A DNA stretch of 64,000 nucleotides, from the NCBI GenBank assembly GCA_017527865.1, contig JAFXPN010000030.1, forward strand, positions 1-64,000. Direction: 5' to 3'. Source of the DNA: Clostridiales bacterium. Lineage in GTDB: Bacteria > Bacillota > Clostridia > Saccharofermentanales > Saccharofermentanaceae. Under the pieces are notes generated by a model that did not search any database, was not told where the DNA came from, and saw only the letters and a list, made by a program, of their open reading frames with translations. Each line of letters begins with the position of its first letter. The stretch's first letter is position 1. Below, one piece after another: positions 56,143-64,000 of this stretch. Both the position numbers and the translations under genes were made by a program.

Positions 56143-58448
56143 TTTCGCCGCCTTGAAGCAACCAGTGAGAGAAAGTCCGGCAAAGATGTATTCCTGACCG
56201 AGGTATCACGGGATCCGAGCATCTTAGACAGCCGGTCACCCGAATCTATGACAGTCACCTTGTTCCTCCCTCTTGTGACAGCGGTATAGAGAAGCTTCCT
56301 GTTCGACAGCCTGTGATCCATGCCGCCGAGAACTACCGCCACCTCATCAAATTCACACCCCTGGGCTTTGTGAACAGTTACGGCATAAGCAAGCTCGATA
56401 TCGGAGATATTCTTTTTGTCATACCCTATCAGATCCTCATCATCGAAAAGGACGTTGTATTTACCCGTAAGAACATCAAACCCTTCAAATCTTCCCATCT
56501 GTCCGTTGAACACGCCGCGTTCGATACCGCCTGACGAAGAGTCATAGTATTCGATGGAATAATCGTTCTTTATCTGCATGACTTTATCGCCCGGGTAGAA
56601 CTTAAGATCGGCGCGGATCTGCGCCGCTTCACCATCCCCTTCATTATGCCTTTCCTGAAGTCTCTGATTAAGGGCGGCGGTACCGAGCAGCCTCTGTCTT
56701 GTAGGGCTTAAGATAACGAAGTCAGAATCTTTCCGCGAGACAGAGAGCTCCTCAACTATCGGAGCGGCCTGCGCATCCGTCCGTGTCTTTATGATCTCAA
56801 AATCATCTCCCGGCACCGGATACTCCCCGTTAAGTATCCTTACGGCATTCGAAGCTATGGAACTCTCTTCCGCCTGTCTGAACACATAGTTCAATCTGAC
56901 ACACGGAACAAGATCGCACGAGATAAGATCCGATAACAGATTTCCGGGACCTACGGAAGGAAGCTGTTCGGGATCGCCTACAAGGATCAGTGACGCGCCT
57001 GGCCTCATGGCATCGAGCAGCGCCTTGAACAGAAAGATGTCTATCATCGAAGCTTCATCGACAACAACGACCCTGCACTCAAGCGGATTCGACCGGTTTC
57101 TTCCGAAGAACGTCCCGTTATTTTCCTCTTCATCGTCAGAAGGAGCGCTTGCTTCGAGCAGTCTGTGGACCGTCGAGGCATCCGTACCGGCGGCCTCTGA
57201 CAGTCTCTTGGCGGCTCTTCCCGTAGGCGCGCAGAATCTGACATCGATCTTCTCCCTCGCGAAATGGCGCGCCAGTATCGACATGATCGTGGTCTTGCCC
57301 GTTCCGGGACCTCCGGTGATTATCGCGAGCGGAGAATACATGCAAAGATATACCGCTTCCTCCTGAAGCGCATCGAGTTCAAGCCCCCTTGCCTGACCCA
57401 TAACCCTGATCTTACCCATCGTCTTGTCTTTATCGGGGATGACCTTCTTTGCATCTATAAAAGCCTCGATCTGTTCTTTAATGTACAGTTCAGTCACAAA
57501 GTGCTTGTGAGATGCTATCCTTGCGCCTTCATCAGATTCTTTGCAGCCGATACACTTACCGTCTTTGAAATGAAAGATAACGATAAACTTATCCTTGACC
57601 GCTCTGTCGAGGGCATCACTGTATAACCCGTCAAATGTCTGCTCCGGTATCTGTTCCTCCGTATCGGCGGAAAGCAGCGCATAAGTCTGACGCCGCACCT
57701 CATCAGGTGAAAGGAATGTGCTTCCCGTCGCTTCGTGAAGTCCTTCAACGGCACTTACTGCAGCGCCTTCAAATCTGTTGATGCTTAATTTTTCTTTTTG
57801 AAGTTTCCGGGCGATCAGTTCACACGTCTCAAACCCTATCCCGTCGATCTTCATCAACACATACGGATTATCCGTTATCTTACCGGTGCATTCTGCGCCG
57901 AAGCTCTTATATACCCTGACCGCCCTCGCGTTGCCTAATCCCATTATCCTAAGTTTCAGGATGGTCCTGTAATACTCGGGATCCTCCTCAATCTTCTGAG
58001 ATATAGAGACCGCCTTCTTCTCTGTCAGTCCTTCGATCTTTGAAGCGGCATCAGAAGGCCGCTCCAGTATCTCATCCAGCGCGTTCTCCCCGCAGGCTTC
58101 CGCGATCCTCAAGGCGACAGCGGGACCTGTCTTCTCGAAGTTATCCTCAAAGAAACCCGCAACGGCAGCGGTATCATCATTACCGGGGTCTGATGCTTCG
58201 ATCTTTGATGCATCTATCTGAGGCTGTCCGTTATAAGAAACGACTCTCCCCGTCACCTTGTAAGACAGACCTGCAAGTATGCTTCCGGAATAGTTTCCTT
58301 TTACGGAAAATCCTCCCCTGCACGCGAAAATATGGAAATCACCCCGCTCGAAAATAAGCTTGACGGCAGTAACAATACCGCCGTCAATCTCACTTCCCGT
58401 ATCTTCAGGACTTAATCTCTTGATCTCGTATGCTGGATCTTCCGGCAT
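56139..58448 (-). CDS. recD2: RecD-like DNA helicase (RecD2/YrrC)
   Basis: 769 residues from ATG 58448, just after the metK stop; an ATG at 58484 would overlap metK. The RecD2-type N-terminus includes an OB-fold (YKVTGRVVSYNGQPQIDASK) and tandem helix-hairpin-helix elements (AEACGENALDEILERP, LGNARAVRVYKSFG, KIDGIGFETCELIA), then the SF1B motor with Walker A ITGGPGTGKTTIMS, PTGRAAKRLSEA, VVVDEASMIDIFLFKAL, VGDPEQLPSVGPGN and YAVTVHKAQGCEFD. It is a 5'-3' helicase outside RecBCD, implicated in replication-fork and recombination repair. Confidence 0.95.
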   Translation of the reverse strand: MPEDPAYEIKRLSPEDTGSEIDGGIVTAVKLIFERGDFHIFACRGGFSVKGNYSGSILAGLSYKVTGRVVSYNGQPQIDASKIEASDPGNDDTAAVAGFFEDNFEKTGPAVALRIAEACGENALDEILERPSDAASKIEGLTEKKAVSISQKIEEDPEYYRTILKLRIMGLGNARAVRVYKSFGAECTGKITDNPYVLMKIDGIGFETCELIARKLQKEKLSINRFEGAAVSAVEGLHEATGSTFLSPDEVRRQTYALLSADTEEQIPEQTFDGLYSDALDRAVKDKFIVIFHFKDGKCIGCKESDEGARIASHKHFVTELYIKEQIEAFIDAKKVIPDKDKTMGKIRVMGQARGLELDALQEEAVYLCMYSPLAIITGGPGTGKTTIMSILARHFAREKIDVRFCAPTGRAAKRLSEAAGTDASTVHRLLEASAPSDDEEENNGTFFGRNRSNPLECRVVVVDEASMIDIFLFKALLDAMRPGASLILVGDPEQLPSVGPGNLLSDLISCDLVPCVRLNYVFRQAEESSIASNAVRILNGEYPVPGDDFEIIKTRTDAQAAPIVEELSVSRKDSDFVILSPTRQRLLGTAALNQRLQERHNEGDGEAAQIRADLKFYPGDKVMQIKNDYSIEYYDSSSGGIERGVFNGQMGRFEGFDVLTGKYNVLFDDEDLIGYDKKNISDIELAYAVTVHKAQGCEFDEVAVVLGGMDHRLSNRKLLYTAVTRGRNKVTVIDSGDRLSKMLGSRDTSVRNTSLPDFLSLVASRRRK

Positions 58449-58452
58449 GACT

Positions 58453-59643
58453 TCAGATCCGTCCGGCCTCTTCCCTGAAAGCATCGGCCAGATCGAGTCT
58501 TTCCCAAGTGAAGTCTGCGTCTTCCCTTCCGAAGTGACCGTAAGCCGCAGTCTTTTTATATATGGGACGTCGAAGATCGAGGTCTCTGATTATCGCCGCA
58601 GGACGAAGATCGCATATACGGCTGACGATATCGGATATCTTGTCATCTCCGATCATTCCGGTTCCGAACGTATCGATCATTACGGAGACCGGTCGTGCAA
58701 CACCGATGGCATAAGCGATCTGAACCTCACATTCCTTCGCAAGTCCTGCCGCAACGATATTCTTGGCGATGTGACGCGCCGCATAAGCCGCGCTCCTGTC
58801 AACCTTGGTCGGATCCTTGCCCGAGAAGCATCCGCCGCCGTGACGTCCGAAGCCGCCGTATGTATCTACGATAATCTTTCTTCCGGTAAGACCCGTATCT
58901 CCGGCGGGACCGCCTAATACGAATCTGCCTGTGGGATTGATAAATACCCTGGTGTTCTCATCCATGAGCTGCGCAGGGATCACTTTGTTGATGACCTCAT
59001 CGATAACAAGCTTCCTTATCTGATCTTCCGTGGCACTCTCCTTATGCTGTGTAGAGATAACAACGGTATCTATCCTCTTCGGAACAGGTCCGTCATATTC
59101 GACCGTAACCTGTGACTTTCCGTCAGGACTCAATATGCTCAAAGGATCGCTCTTTCTGACTTCCGTTAATCTCATCGTAAGCTTATGCGCAAGAGATATC
59201 GGAAGAGGCATGTATTCGGGAGTATCGTCATTTGCATATCCGAACATCATGCCCTGATCGCCCGCGCCGATATCGAGCTGTCCTTCACCCCTGGTCTCGA
59301 GCGCGTCATTAACGCCCTGCGCGATATCGGGCGACTGCTCGTCTATCGATGTCATTACCGCACATGTCTTATAGTCAAAGCTCACATCACTGCTGTTGTA
59401 ACCGATCTGCTTCAGCGTTTCCCTTGCGACACTCGGTATGTCGACATAGGATGTCGTAGTTATCTCGCCTGCGATCATTATCATTCCCGTTGCGGCAAAA
59501 GTCTCACATGCAACGCGAGCTTCAGGATCGGATTCGAGTATCGCATCGAGTACTGCATCGGAGATCTGATCACAGACTTTATCAGGATGTCCTTCAGTAA
59601 CAGATTCAGATGTAAACAGCCATTTTCCGTTTTGTTTCTTCAT
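58453..59643 (-). CDS. metK: S-adenosylmethionine synthetase
   Basis: 396 residues from ATG 59643, with AAAGGCGG about 10 nt upstream; an in-frame extension to 59787 is not part of the family. Motifs: [21 protein letters not shown] at residue 8, [12 protein letters not shown] (GAGDQG), and the P-loop-like [22 protein letters not shown]. No SAM riboswitch is seen upstream; instead a SigA promoter and phased repeats. Confidence 0.97.
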   Translation of the reverse strand: MKKQNGKWLFTSESVTEGHPDKVCDQISDAVLDAILESDPEARVACETFAATGMIMIAGEITTTSYVDIPSVARETLKQIGYNSSDVSFDYKTCAVMTSIDEQSPDIAQGVNDALETRGEGQLDIGAGDQGMMFGYANDDTPEYMPLPISLAHKLTMRLTEVRKSDPLSILSPDGKSQVTVEYDGPVPKRIDTVVISTQHKESATEDQIRKLVIDEVINKVIPAQLMDENTRVFINPTGRFVLGGPAGDTGLTGRKIIVDTYGGFGRHGGGCFSGKDPTKVDRSAAYAARHIAKNIVAAGLAKECEVQIAYAIGVARPVSVMIDTFGTGMIGDDKISDIVSRICDLRPAAIIRDLDLRRPIYKKTAAYGHFGREDADFTWERLDLADAFREEAGRI

Positions 59644-59680
59644 ATTGATATGACCGCCTTTGCTGGTGTTTTGACTGAAT

Positions 59681-59709
59681 ATTCTAACATTTTCAGGCCG
59701 TATCCTCAA
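59681..59709 (-). promoter_or_regulatory. SigA-type promoter of metK
   Basis: Minus-strand TTGAGG, an exact 17-nt spacer and TAGAAT. Transcription should begin near 59674, 31 nt before the ATG. The phased repeat array ends 8 nt upstream of the -35. Confidence 0.8.
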
Positions 59710-59717
59710 CCCGACCT

Positions 59718-59743
59718 TTGTCGTTTTTTGTCGTTTTTTGTCG
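59718..59743 (-). repeat. CGACAA direct repeats with 10-bp spacing upstream of metK
   Basis: On the minus strand CGACAA occurs three times at exact 10-bp spacing (plus-strand TTGTCG at 59718, 59728, 59738) with AAAA between. Degenerate copies may flank it (CGAAAA-like at 59748; CGGGTT at the other side). This also makes helically phased A-tracts, so the DNA should be intrinsically curved. The array covers about -44 to -69 from the predicted metK start. It shares an identical 18-nt core with the ychF array and has the same orientation relative to its gene. The remainder of the metK-TadZ gap shows only the promoter and the ribosome binding site of the TadZ-like gene. Confidence 0.85.
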
Positions 59744-59818
59744 GTTTTTCGTAGGTAAATTCTTCTTTGCCGCGGAGTAATATCCATATGGAATACAAAT
59801 TCGAAAGGGATAAATACT

Positions 59819-60730
59819 ATGGCATTAGGGATTCTTGTTTACGAGAACGATCTCTATCTTTATTCACTCATAAGAGAAAGGATCAGTTCGCGCTTTCCGG
59901 GAGCTTACATAGAACGGGCAGGTCAGGAAGATCAGATAACGGACCCCCGTCTGCTCACCGATCTTTGCATAGTCTATGATAACAGACAGTTTGATCCTCC
60001 GGATCAGGGCGGCGCCGGCCGGCAGATACCGCTTTTCGCAGATGACGGCAAAGGACATTCGATAATCGACATGCGGCGTGTAATAAGACAGATCGGCGGA
60101 GAACAGACCTCCGAGACGGTCACGGAACTTGCCGCGGCCGCAGGAACGGACAGACTCAGACTGCTCATATCCTTCGCGTATATTGACGAGCGTGAGAACT
60201 TCATTAACAAGGTAACCGGGCCTTCAACCTTTGTCTCGATGCACCCTGTAAGGATAGATCTCATGTCCGGGATCAGGATGCCGGCGCCGCTTATCCCCGG
60301 CGGTACAGGTTCGATAACAAAGCTGCTTCGCGACTCAACAGGCAAGAGATTCGACCCTTCTTCCATACCGGACTATCTCAATCCGGACGGTTCCGGGTTC
60401 TTATCTGCGGGCAGGCCCGATAATGATGACGATGTATTTGACATCGGTGCGGACGTCTGCGCCGGACTTATAAAGATGATCAGGGATATGTGCATCCGGG
60501 AGGACACGGGAGCGCTCGTTGCCGTCGAAGGCTGGCGCATGTCGGAACTTACGGAATTCATCAAGATCTGCGATACGCTTCACATCCTGCTTCCCGCGAG
60601 AATGTGCACGGAAGATACAGGCATGGTAAAGGAACTCGGGCGTTTCAAACGTTCGCTCCGTTCCGGAGCGCTGATGACGGTCCACTACTGCGAGGATTAC
60701 AAGGATCAATATGAAGCGGTCAGCATTTGA
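59819..60730 (+). CDS. TadZ/CpaE-like protein with degenerate receiver and ATPase domains
   Basis: 303 residues; AAAGGGA lies 8 nt before ATG 59819. The N-terminal 110 residues follow a receiver-like alpha/beta pattern ([20 protein letters not shown]), but I see no phosphoacceptor Asp context. The C-terminal part resembles ParA/MinD-type folds with no Walker A. TadZ proteins of this type localise the Tad machinery. The identification rests chiefly on position immediately before cpaF, with which it overlaps by 20 nt. Confidence 0.55.
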   Translation: MALGILVYENDLYLYSLIRERISSRFPGAYIERAGQEDQITDPRLLTDLCIVYDNRQFDPPDQGGAGRQIPLFADDGKGHSIIDMRRVIRQIGGEQTSETVTELAAAAGTDRLRLLISFAYIDERENFINKVTGPSTFVSMHPVRIDLMSGIRMPAPLIPGGTGSITKLLRDSTGKRFDPSSIPDYLNPDGSGFLSAGRPDNDDDVFDIGADVCAGLIKMIRDMCIREDTGALVAVEGWRMSELTEFIKICDTLHILLPARMCTEDTGMVKELGRFKRSLRSGALMTVHYCEDYKDQYEAVSI

Positions 60731-61913
60731 TACATCAGAGATAAAAGAGAAACTGGTCTATTATGTCTTAAGCGTCCTGCGCAACGAGACTGACCCCACG
60801 GATGACAGATTGAAGGAGATCATATCGGAAGTCATCGGCATCGACCAGAGTACCAGGGAGCTTTCCCTTGAGGACAAGCGCGAACTTGCGCAAAGCGTCT
60901 TTAACAGCTTAAGAAGGCTCGACGTGATAGAGCCTCTTATGGAAGACCCTGCGATCACTGAGATCATGGTAAACGGCCCTGACAGGATCTTCTACGAGAA
61001 GGGCGGAAGACTCTATAAGACCGACATAAAGTTCAAGGATGCGGAATCATTGAAGACTGTCATCTCGAGTTTCTTCGCGAACAGGAACAGGCCGCTCAAC
61101 GAAGCGAATCCCATATCGGACTTACGTCTTCCCGACGGGTCACGAGCCAACTGCGTGCTCCCCCCTGTCGCGCCGGACGGGCCCATAGTAACGATAAGGA
61201 AATTCACGGGTATATCGCACGACATCGTAACTCTTATCAGGCAGGGATTCATAAGCGAAGAAGCCGCGCGGTTCCTGTGCGAGTGCGTAAAGAACAAGAA
61301 GACCGTCTTCCTCTGCGGCGGCACGGGTTCGGGAAAGACTACTTTCCTCAATACGCTGTCGGGATTCATCCCTCCGGATGAACGTGTGGTCACGATCGAG
61401 GATTCCGCCGAACTGAACCTCCAGGGCATCGATAACCTCGTAAGGATGGAAGCGAGGCTCCCGGGACCCGACGGGAGCGGCGAAGTCAACATAGGAATGA
61501 TGATAAGGGCCGCTCTGCGCATGAGGCCTGACAGGATAATCGTCGGCGAAGTAAGGGGGTCAGAGAGCGCCGACATGATGCACGCGCTTAATACCGGGCA
61601 CCGCGGCAGCCTGTCCACCGGACACGCCAACTCGTGCCTTGAGATGCTCGAGAGGCTCACCGGAATGTGCATGGCAGGATCACAGCTTCCTTTCGATGCG
61701 ATCATGACGCAGCTGTCGATGGGAATAGACATCATGATACACATAACGAGGAACAGAGACGGCAAACGGTATGTGGATGAGATATGTTCCGTGCTGCCGT
61801 CAAGAGGCAAGGAATTCAGCCTTAAAAAGCTGTTTATAAACGAAGGAGGTGAGGATTGTGAAAGAGTCTGCAGTATCGAAGATCTTCAACAGACGTGCGC
61901 ATACAAAGGATGA
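60711..61913 (+). CDS. CpaF/TadA-type pilus assembly ATPase
   Basis: 400 residues. It powers Flp pilus assembly in Tad systems. N-terminal ITEIMVNGPDRIFYEKGGR is the CpaF landmark. Walker A GGTGSGKT at 203-210, TIEDSAEL (Asp box), Walker B RIIVGEVRG at 275-283, and the His box LNTGHRGSLSTGHANS at 293-308. AAGGA lies 5 nt before the ATG. The long N-terminal extension of archaeal relatives is absent. Confidence 0.92.
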   Translation: MKRSAFDTSEIKEKLVYYVLSVLRNETDPTDDRLKEIISEVIGIDQSTRELSLEDKRELAQSVFNSLRRLDVIEPLMEDPAITEIMVNGPDRIFYEKGGRLYKTDIKFKDAESLKTVISSFFANRNRPLNEANPISDLRLPDGSRANCVLPPVAPDGPIVTIRKFTGISHDIVTLIRQGFISEEAARFLCECVKNKKTVFLCGGTGSGKTTFLNTLSGFIPPDERVVTIEDSAELNLQGIDNLVRMEARLPGPDGSGEVNIGMMIRAALRMRPDRIIVGEVRGSESADMMHALNTGHRGSLSTGHANSCLEMLERLTGMCMAGSQLPFDAIMTQLSMGIDIMIHITRNRDGKRYVDEICSVLPSRGKEFSLKKLFINEGGEDCERVCSIEDLQQTCAYKG

Positions 61914-63408
61914 TCCGTTAAGAAGATTTCTCATAAGACACATATGGGTATACCCCGTATTTGTTGTGATCATATATTCCGTATCCTCGTTCTTTATCAG
62001 CGCGCTTCTGCCAAGGCTGACGATCAGCGCCGTCCTGGGATTCTTCCCGTGGAAAGAACTCATGCGTAAGATCTACTCGGGCAATTACAAGCATATGAGA
62101 ACACAGCTGCTGATACTGCTGCAGGTACTCACGACGAGCGTATCGAGCGGTTATTCCATAGAGAGATCGTTCACACTGATAAGACCCGTTATCGAGCATT
62201 CATTCGGCACAAAGAGCGCACTGATAAAACCTCTGATCACACTCGAGAACAACATAAAGGTTCATATGAGCCTGGACAGAGCGCTGGATATATTCTCCGA
62301 AGAGATCAGTTTTCCCGAGACGATACCGATATTTCATGCGCTGGCAATATCCGCAGATATCGGAAACAATTCTCTGGCGATCTTAAGGAGCAGCTGTCAG
62401 ATGCTTTCCGAGATGAATGCGGTACAGAACGAGATCGCGGCATCCAATGCCGGCAAGAATGCAGAAGCGGTCATGCTATGCATCATGCCTTTTGTGATAA
62501 CGGCCGCTCTCGATAAGATGGGCGGCGGATACCTCGATACAGCCAGGTCATCAAAGACAGGCTCAGTCATCCTCATAGCGGCCTTTGCCGTTGCGGTCTT
62601 TGCTTCGGCCCTGCTGTTCAGGTTCATGACGCATGCAGAGAGCAGAAACAGGAAGTCAAAGGAACAGGATACGGAAGGACCGTCACGCGACAACAGGACG
62701 CCTCTTACAGATCTGCTCAAAAAGATAATGCCGACAGGATTCACCGCTTCGAGGCATGAACTGTTCAGCGAATTATCAATAGAACCCGGAAGAGCATACG
62801 AGAAGTATCTTCGCAAACAAGTGATCCTCTGCTCATCCGTAATGATCATATCAGCCGCCGTTCTCTTTATATCGGGATCGAACATTATCTTTAGTCCGCT
62901 CGTATCGGCCGTATTTGCCGTATTGGGAGCGTACGACATAAGGAAGGAGACGGAACTTCGAAGAGAACGCCTGATGCGCGACATGCCGTTGTTCCTGTGT
63001 CTGATGTATACGCTGCTCGAGGCGGGACTCCAGCTTCCCAAGGCCATAGATATATGTTCATACGCATTCAGGGACAGCGACGGACTGTCATCCGAGATCA
63101 GGAATCTGCGGGCAATGATATTGTCCGGGATGACGGCATCGGATGCCGTGGAAAGACTCTCTTTGCGCATTCAGATCCCGGAAGCGCAGTCTGCCCTCCT
63201 TCTTGTAGCCAGATACGGAAGGCTCGGGACTTCTGAAGTTCTCGGACTGCTGTCGCTTCAGGCTTCGGCGTGCTGGAACTTAACGCGCAATGCGGCAAGG
63301 AAAAAACAGGAGCGTGAATCTTTGGGACTGCTGTTCCCTATGACGCTCGACTTCGTAAGCGTCCTCATGGTCGCGACAACACCGGCAATAATCTCGTTGG
63401 GTATATAG
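61858..63408 (+). CDS. Fused TadB-TadC inner-membrane platform protein
   Basis: 516 residues from GTG 61858, which has GGAGG eight bases upstream; an earlier GTG lies inside the binding site. It overlaps cpaF by 56 nt. Two T2SSF-type domains lie in tandem. Residues about 1-265 have TadB character (QLLILLQVLTTSVSSGYSIE), a charged linker follows, and about 290-516 have TadC character (RDMPLFLCLMYTLLEAGLQL, FPMTLDFVSVLMVATTPAII). In canonical Tad loci these are two genes. Each half keeps two hydrophobic segment groups. No frameshift is needed. Confidence 0.8.
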   Translation: MKESAVSKIFNRRAHTKDDPLRRFLIRHIWVYPVFVVIIYSVSSFFISALLPRLTISAVLGFFPWKELMRKIYSGNYKHMRTQLLILLQVLTTSVSSGYSIERSFTLIRPVIEHSFGTKSALIKPLITLENNIKVHMSLDRALDIFSEEISFPETIPIFHALAISADIGNNSLAILRSSCQMLSEMNAVQNEIAASNAGKNAEAVMLCIMPFVITAALDKMGGGYLDTARSSKTGSVILIAAFAVAVFASALLFRFMTHAESRNRKSKEQDTEGPSRDNRTPLTDLLKKIMPTGFTASRHELFSELSIEPGRAYEKYLRKQVILCSSVMIISAAVLFISGSNIIFSPLVSAVFAVLGAYDIRKETELRRERLMRDMPLFLCLMYTLLEAGLQLPKAIDICSYAFRDSDGLSSEIRNLRAMILSGMTASDAVERLSLRIQIPEAQSALLLVARYGRLGTSEVLGLLSLQASACWNLTRNAARKKQERESLGLLFPMTLDFVSVLMVATTPAIISLGI

Positions 63409-63431
63409 AAACGATAAAGGAGGTAAGGGAT

Positions 63432-63605
63432 ATGCAAGAACGAAGTGTCAGTAACAAACGGGGCATGGGAACTGTTGAGATCGTAATAATCATCGCAGTA
63501 CTCGTTGCGCTTGCCCTGTTATTCCGAGAGGGATTGACAAGGTATGCAGGCAACGTGATGCAGTTTGTCTTCGATGAAGGCAGAGTAACCGGAGCATTCA
63601 GCTGA
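63432..63605 (+). CDS. Small Flp-type prepilin
   Basis: 57 residues; GGAGG lies 10 nt upstream of ATG 63432. A short basic leader ends in Gly (SVSNKRG), with predicted cleavage before MGTVE, which puts the class III pilin Glu at +5. The hydrophobic helix IVIIIAVLVALALLF follows, then a short polar tail. This is the pattern of Flp prepilins processed by a TadV/prepilin peptidase. It lies 23 nt after the TadBC gene. It is the likely major subunit of the pilus, or one of several. Confidence 0.82.
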   Translation: MQERSVSNKRGMGTVEIVIIIAVLVALALLFREGLTRYAGNVMQFVFDEGRVTGAFS

Positions 63606-63644
63606 CAAAGAAAACCAACAGATAATAATTCAAGGATAAAGATC

Positions 63645-64000
63645 ATGGAGATAAGGAAAGGTCCCTACGGACATTTTGCAGTCAAGAAGATAGATGATAT
63701 CGGCTCTTTACACAGCTATACCCGCGGGATTGTTGAAGAAAACATTCCGGGCCATATGCTTCCTCTTTATGTAATACCGGGAATGAGTTCTTACGAAGTC
63801 TCATATGATTTCTCAGGTTTGACTTCAGTTTTTTCCTTGATCCCAAACGAACCTTCAAAGATCAATAAACTCCGTAAGGCTTTTGGGGACCTTTTCTTCT
63901 CTTTATCTTTCCTGCCCGATTATCTTCTGAGTCCGGCGTCTGTTGCCTTTGACGGAAGATTCATATTTACGGATGAGGATTATTCCGAATTGAAGGTCTG
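63645..64000 (+). CDS. DUF6382-like protein, N-terminal part (cut by window end)
   Basis: At least 118 codons from ATG 63645, with AAGGA nine bases upstream, open to the window end. The text (ENIPGHMLPLYVIPGMSSYE, YDFSGLTSVFSLI, PDYLLSPASVAFDGRFIFTD) matches my recollection of DUF6382, an N-terminal domain that in Lachnospiraceae often precedes a C-terminal FHA domain near Tad genes. The FHA part, if any, lies beyond 64000. Confidence 0.6.
   Translation, partial: MEIRKGPYGHFAVKKIDDIGSLHSYTRGIVEENIPGHMLPLYVIPGMSSYEVSYDFSGLTSVFSLIPNEPSKINKLRKAFGDLFFSLSFLPDYLLSPASVAFDGRFIFTDEDYSELKV

Noticed and set aside
59644..59787. 48-residue N-terminal extension of MetK
   Set aside because: It would span the promoter and phased repeats, is basic and unlike MetK, and ATG 59643 has a ribosome binding site.
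59644..59818. SAM (S-box) riboswitch upstream of metK
   Set aside because: Only about 31 nt separate the predicted transcription start from the ATG, and no S-box conserved blocks are present.
61849..61857. GTG 61849 as start of the TadB-TadC fusion
   Set aside because: It lies within the GGAGG ribosome binding site that serves GTG 61858.

Overview
The window reads as chromosomal DNA of a low-to-mid GC Gram-positive anaerobe of the class Clostridia, most likely Lachnospiraceae or a close gut/rumen relative. The evidence is gene order and family type: comM-dprA-topA-trmFO, cysE-cysS-mrnC-rlmB, metK-recD2-comF and tig-clpX are Firmicute neighbourhoods; ribosome binding sites are strong GGAGG types; the membrane pyrophosphatase is of the K+-dependent type; the GH3 beta-glucosidase has the inverted domain order known from rumen clostridia; and a DUF6382-like protein sits beside a Tad pilus locus. 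There are no rRNA genes, CRISPR arrays, phages or insertion sequences. Most of the sequence is packed coding DNA with many 4-nt overlaps.

Layout. 1-400: tRNA-Met(CAT) and tRNA-Tyr with promoter and terminator. 0.4-6.5 kb: a fused TIM-barrel/acyl-CoA ligase and two multi-pass membrane proteins resembling GT-C glycosyltransferases. 6.6-8.5 kb: tRNA-Gln, a family-4 uracil-DNA glycosylase and a Smr protein, divergent from a pseudouridine synthase. 8.4-13.6 kb: a J-domain-like membrane protein, GH3 glucosidase, flavodoxin and a cytidylate-kinase-like protein. 13.6-15.8 kb: queA-tgt. 15.9-24.5 kb: a long minus-strand run comM-dprA-topA-trmFO-DUF624-like-PP2C-PP2C-like. 24.6-31.5 kb: ychF, a LacZ-like protein without recognisable catalytic residues, and hppA. 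31.5-37.2 kb: a seven-gene MoxR/DUF58/VWA operon. 37.2-47.3 kb: fructose-bisphosphate aldolase, valS, pilT, a ROK glucokinase, clpX, tig and a nicotinamidase-like hydrolase. 47.3-55.2 kb: tRNA-Arg, a tyrosine phosphatase, two lipoproteins, and rlmB-mrnC-cysS-cysE. 55.2-59.7 kb: a 6S RNA candidate, comF, recD2, metK. 59.8-64 kb: the start of a Tad/Flp pilus locus (TadZ-like, CpaF ATPase, fused TadB-TadC, a 57-residue Flp prepilin, and a DUF6382-like protein cut by the window end).

How the parts relate. Translation and tRNA modification (valS, cysS, queA, tgt, trmFO, rlmB, the Rsu-family synthase, mrnC) and DNA maintenance/competence (dprA, comM, topA, recD2, comF, UDG) make up the core. Carbohydrate use is represented by GH3, the GH2-like protein, glucokinase and aldolase. 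Envelope functions include the MoxR-VWA operon, the lipoproteins, the membrane PP2C pair and the Tad machinery.

The most unusual signals are: (i) helically phased CGACAA direct repeats (10-bp period) upstream of both ychF and metK, sharing an identical 18-nt core; (ii) back-to-back TATAAT boxes at 7.7 kb predicting two exactly leaderless divergent mRNAs, with a third leaderless candidate at 47.5 kb; (iii) a LacZ-fold protein that appears catalytically dead; (iv) a TIM-barrel/acyl-CoA ligase fusion; (v) a Tad locus with a TadB-TadC fusion and a minute pilin; (vi) paired active and degenerate PP2C proteins. All function calls come from reading motifs by eye; no database search was run.
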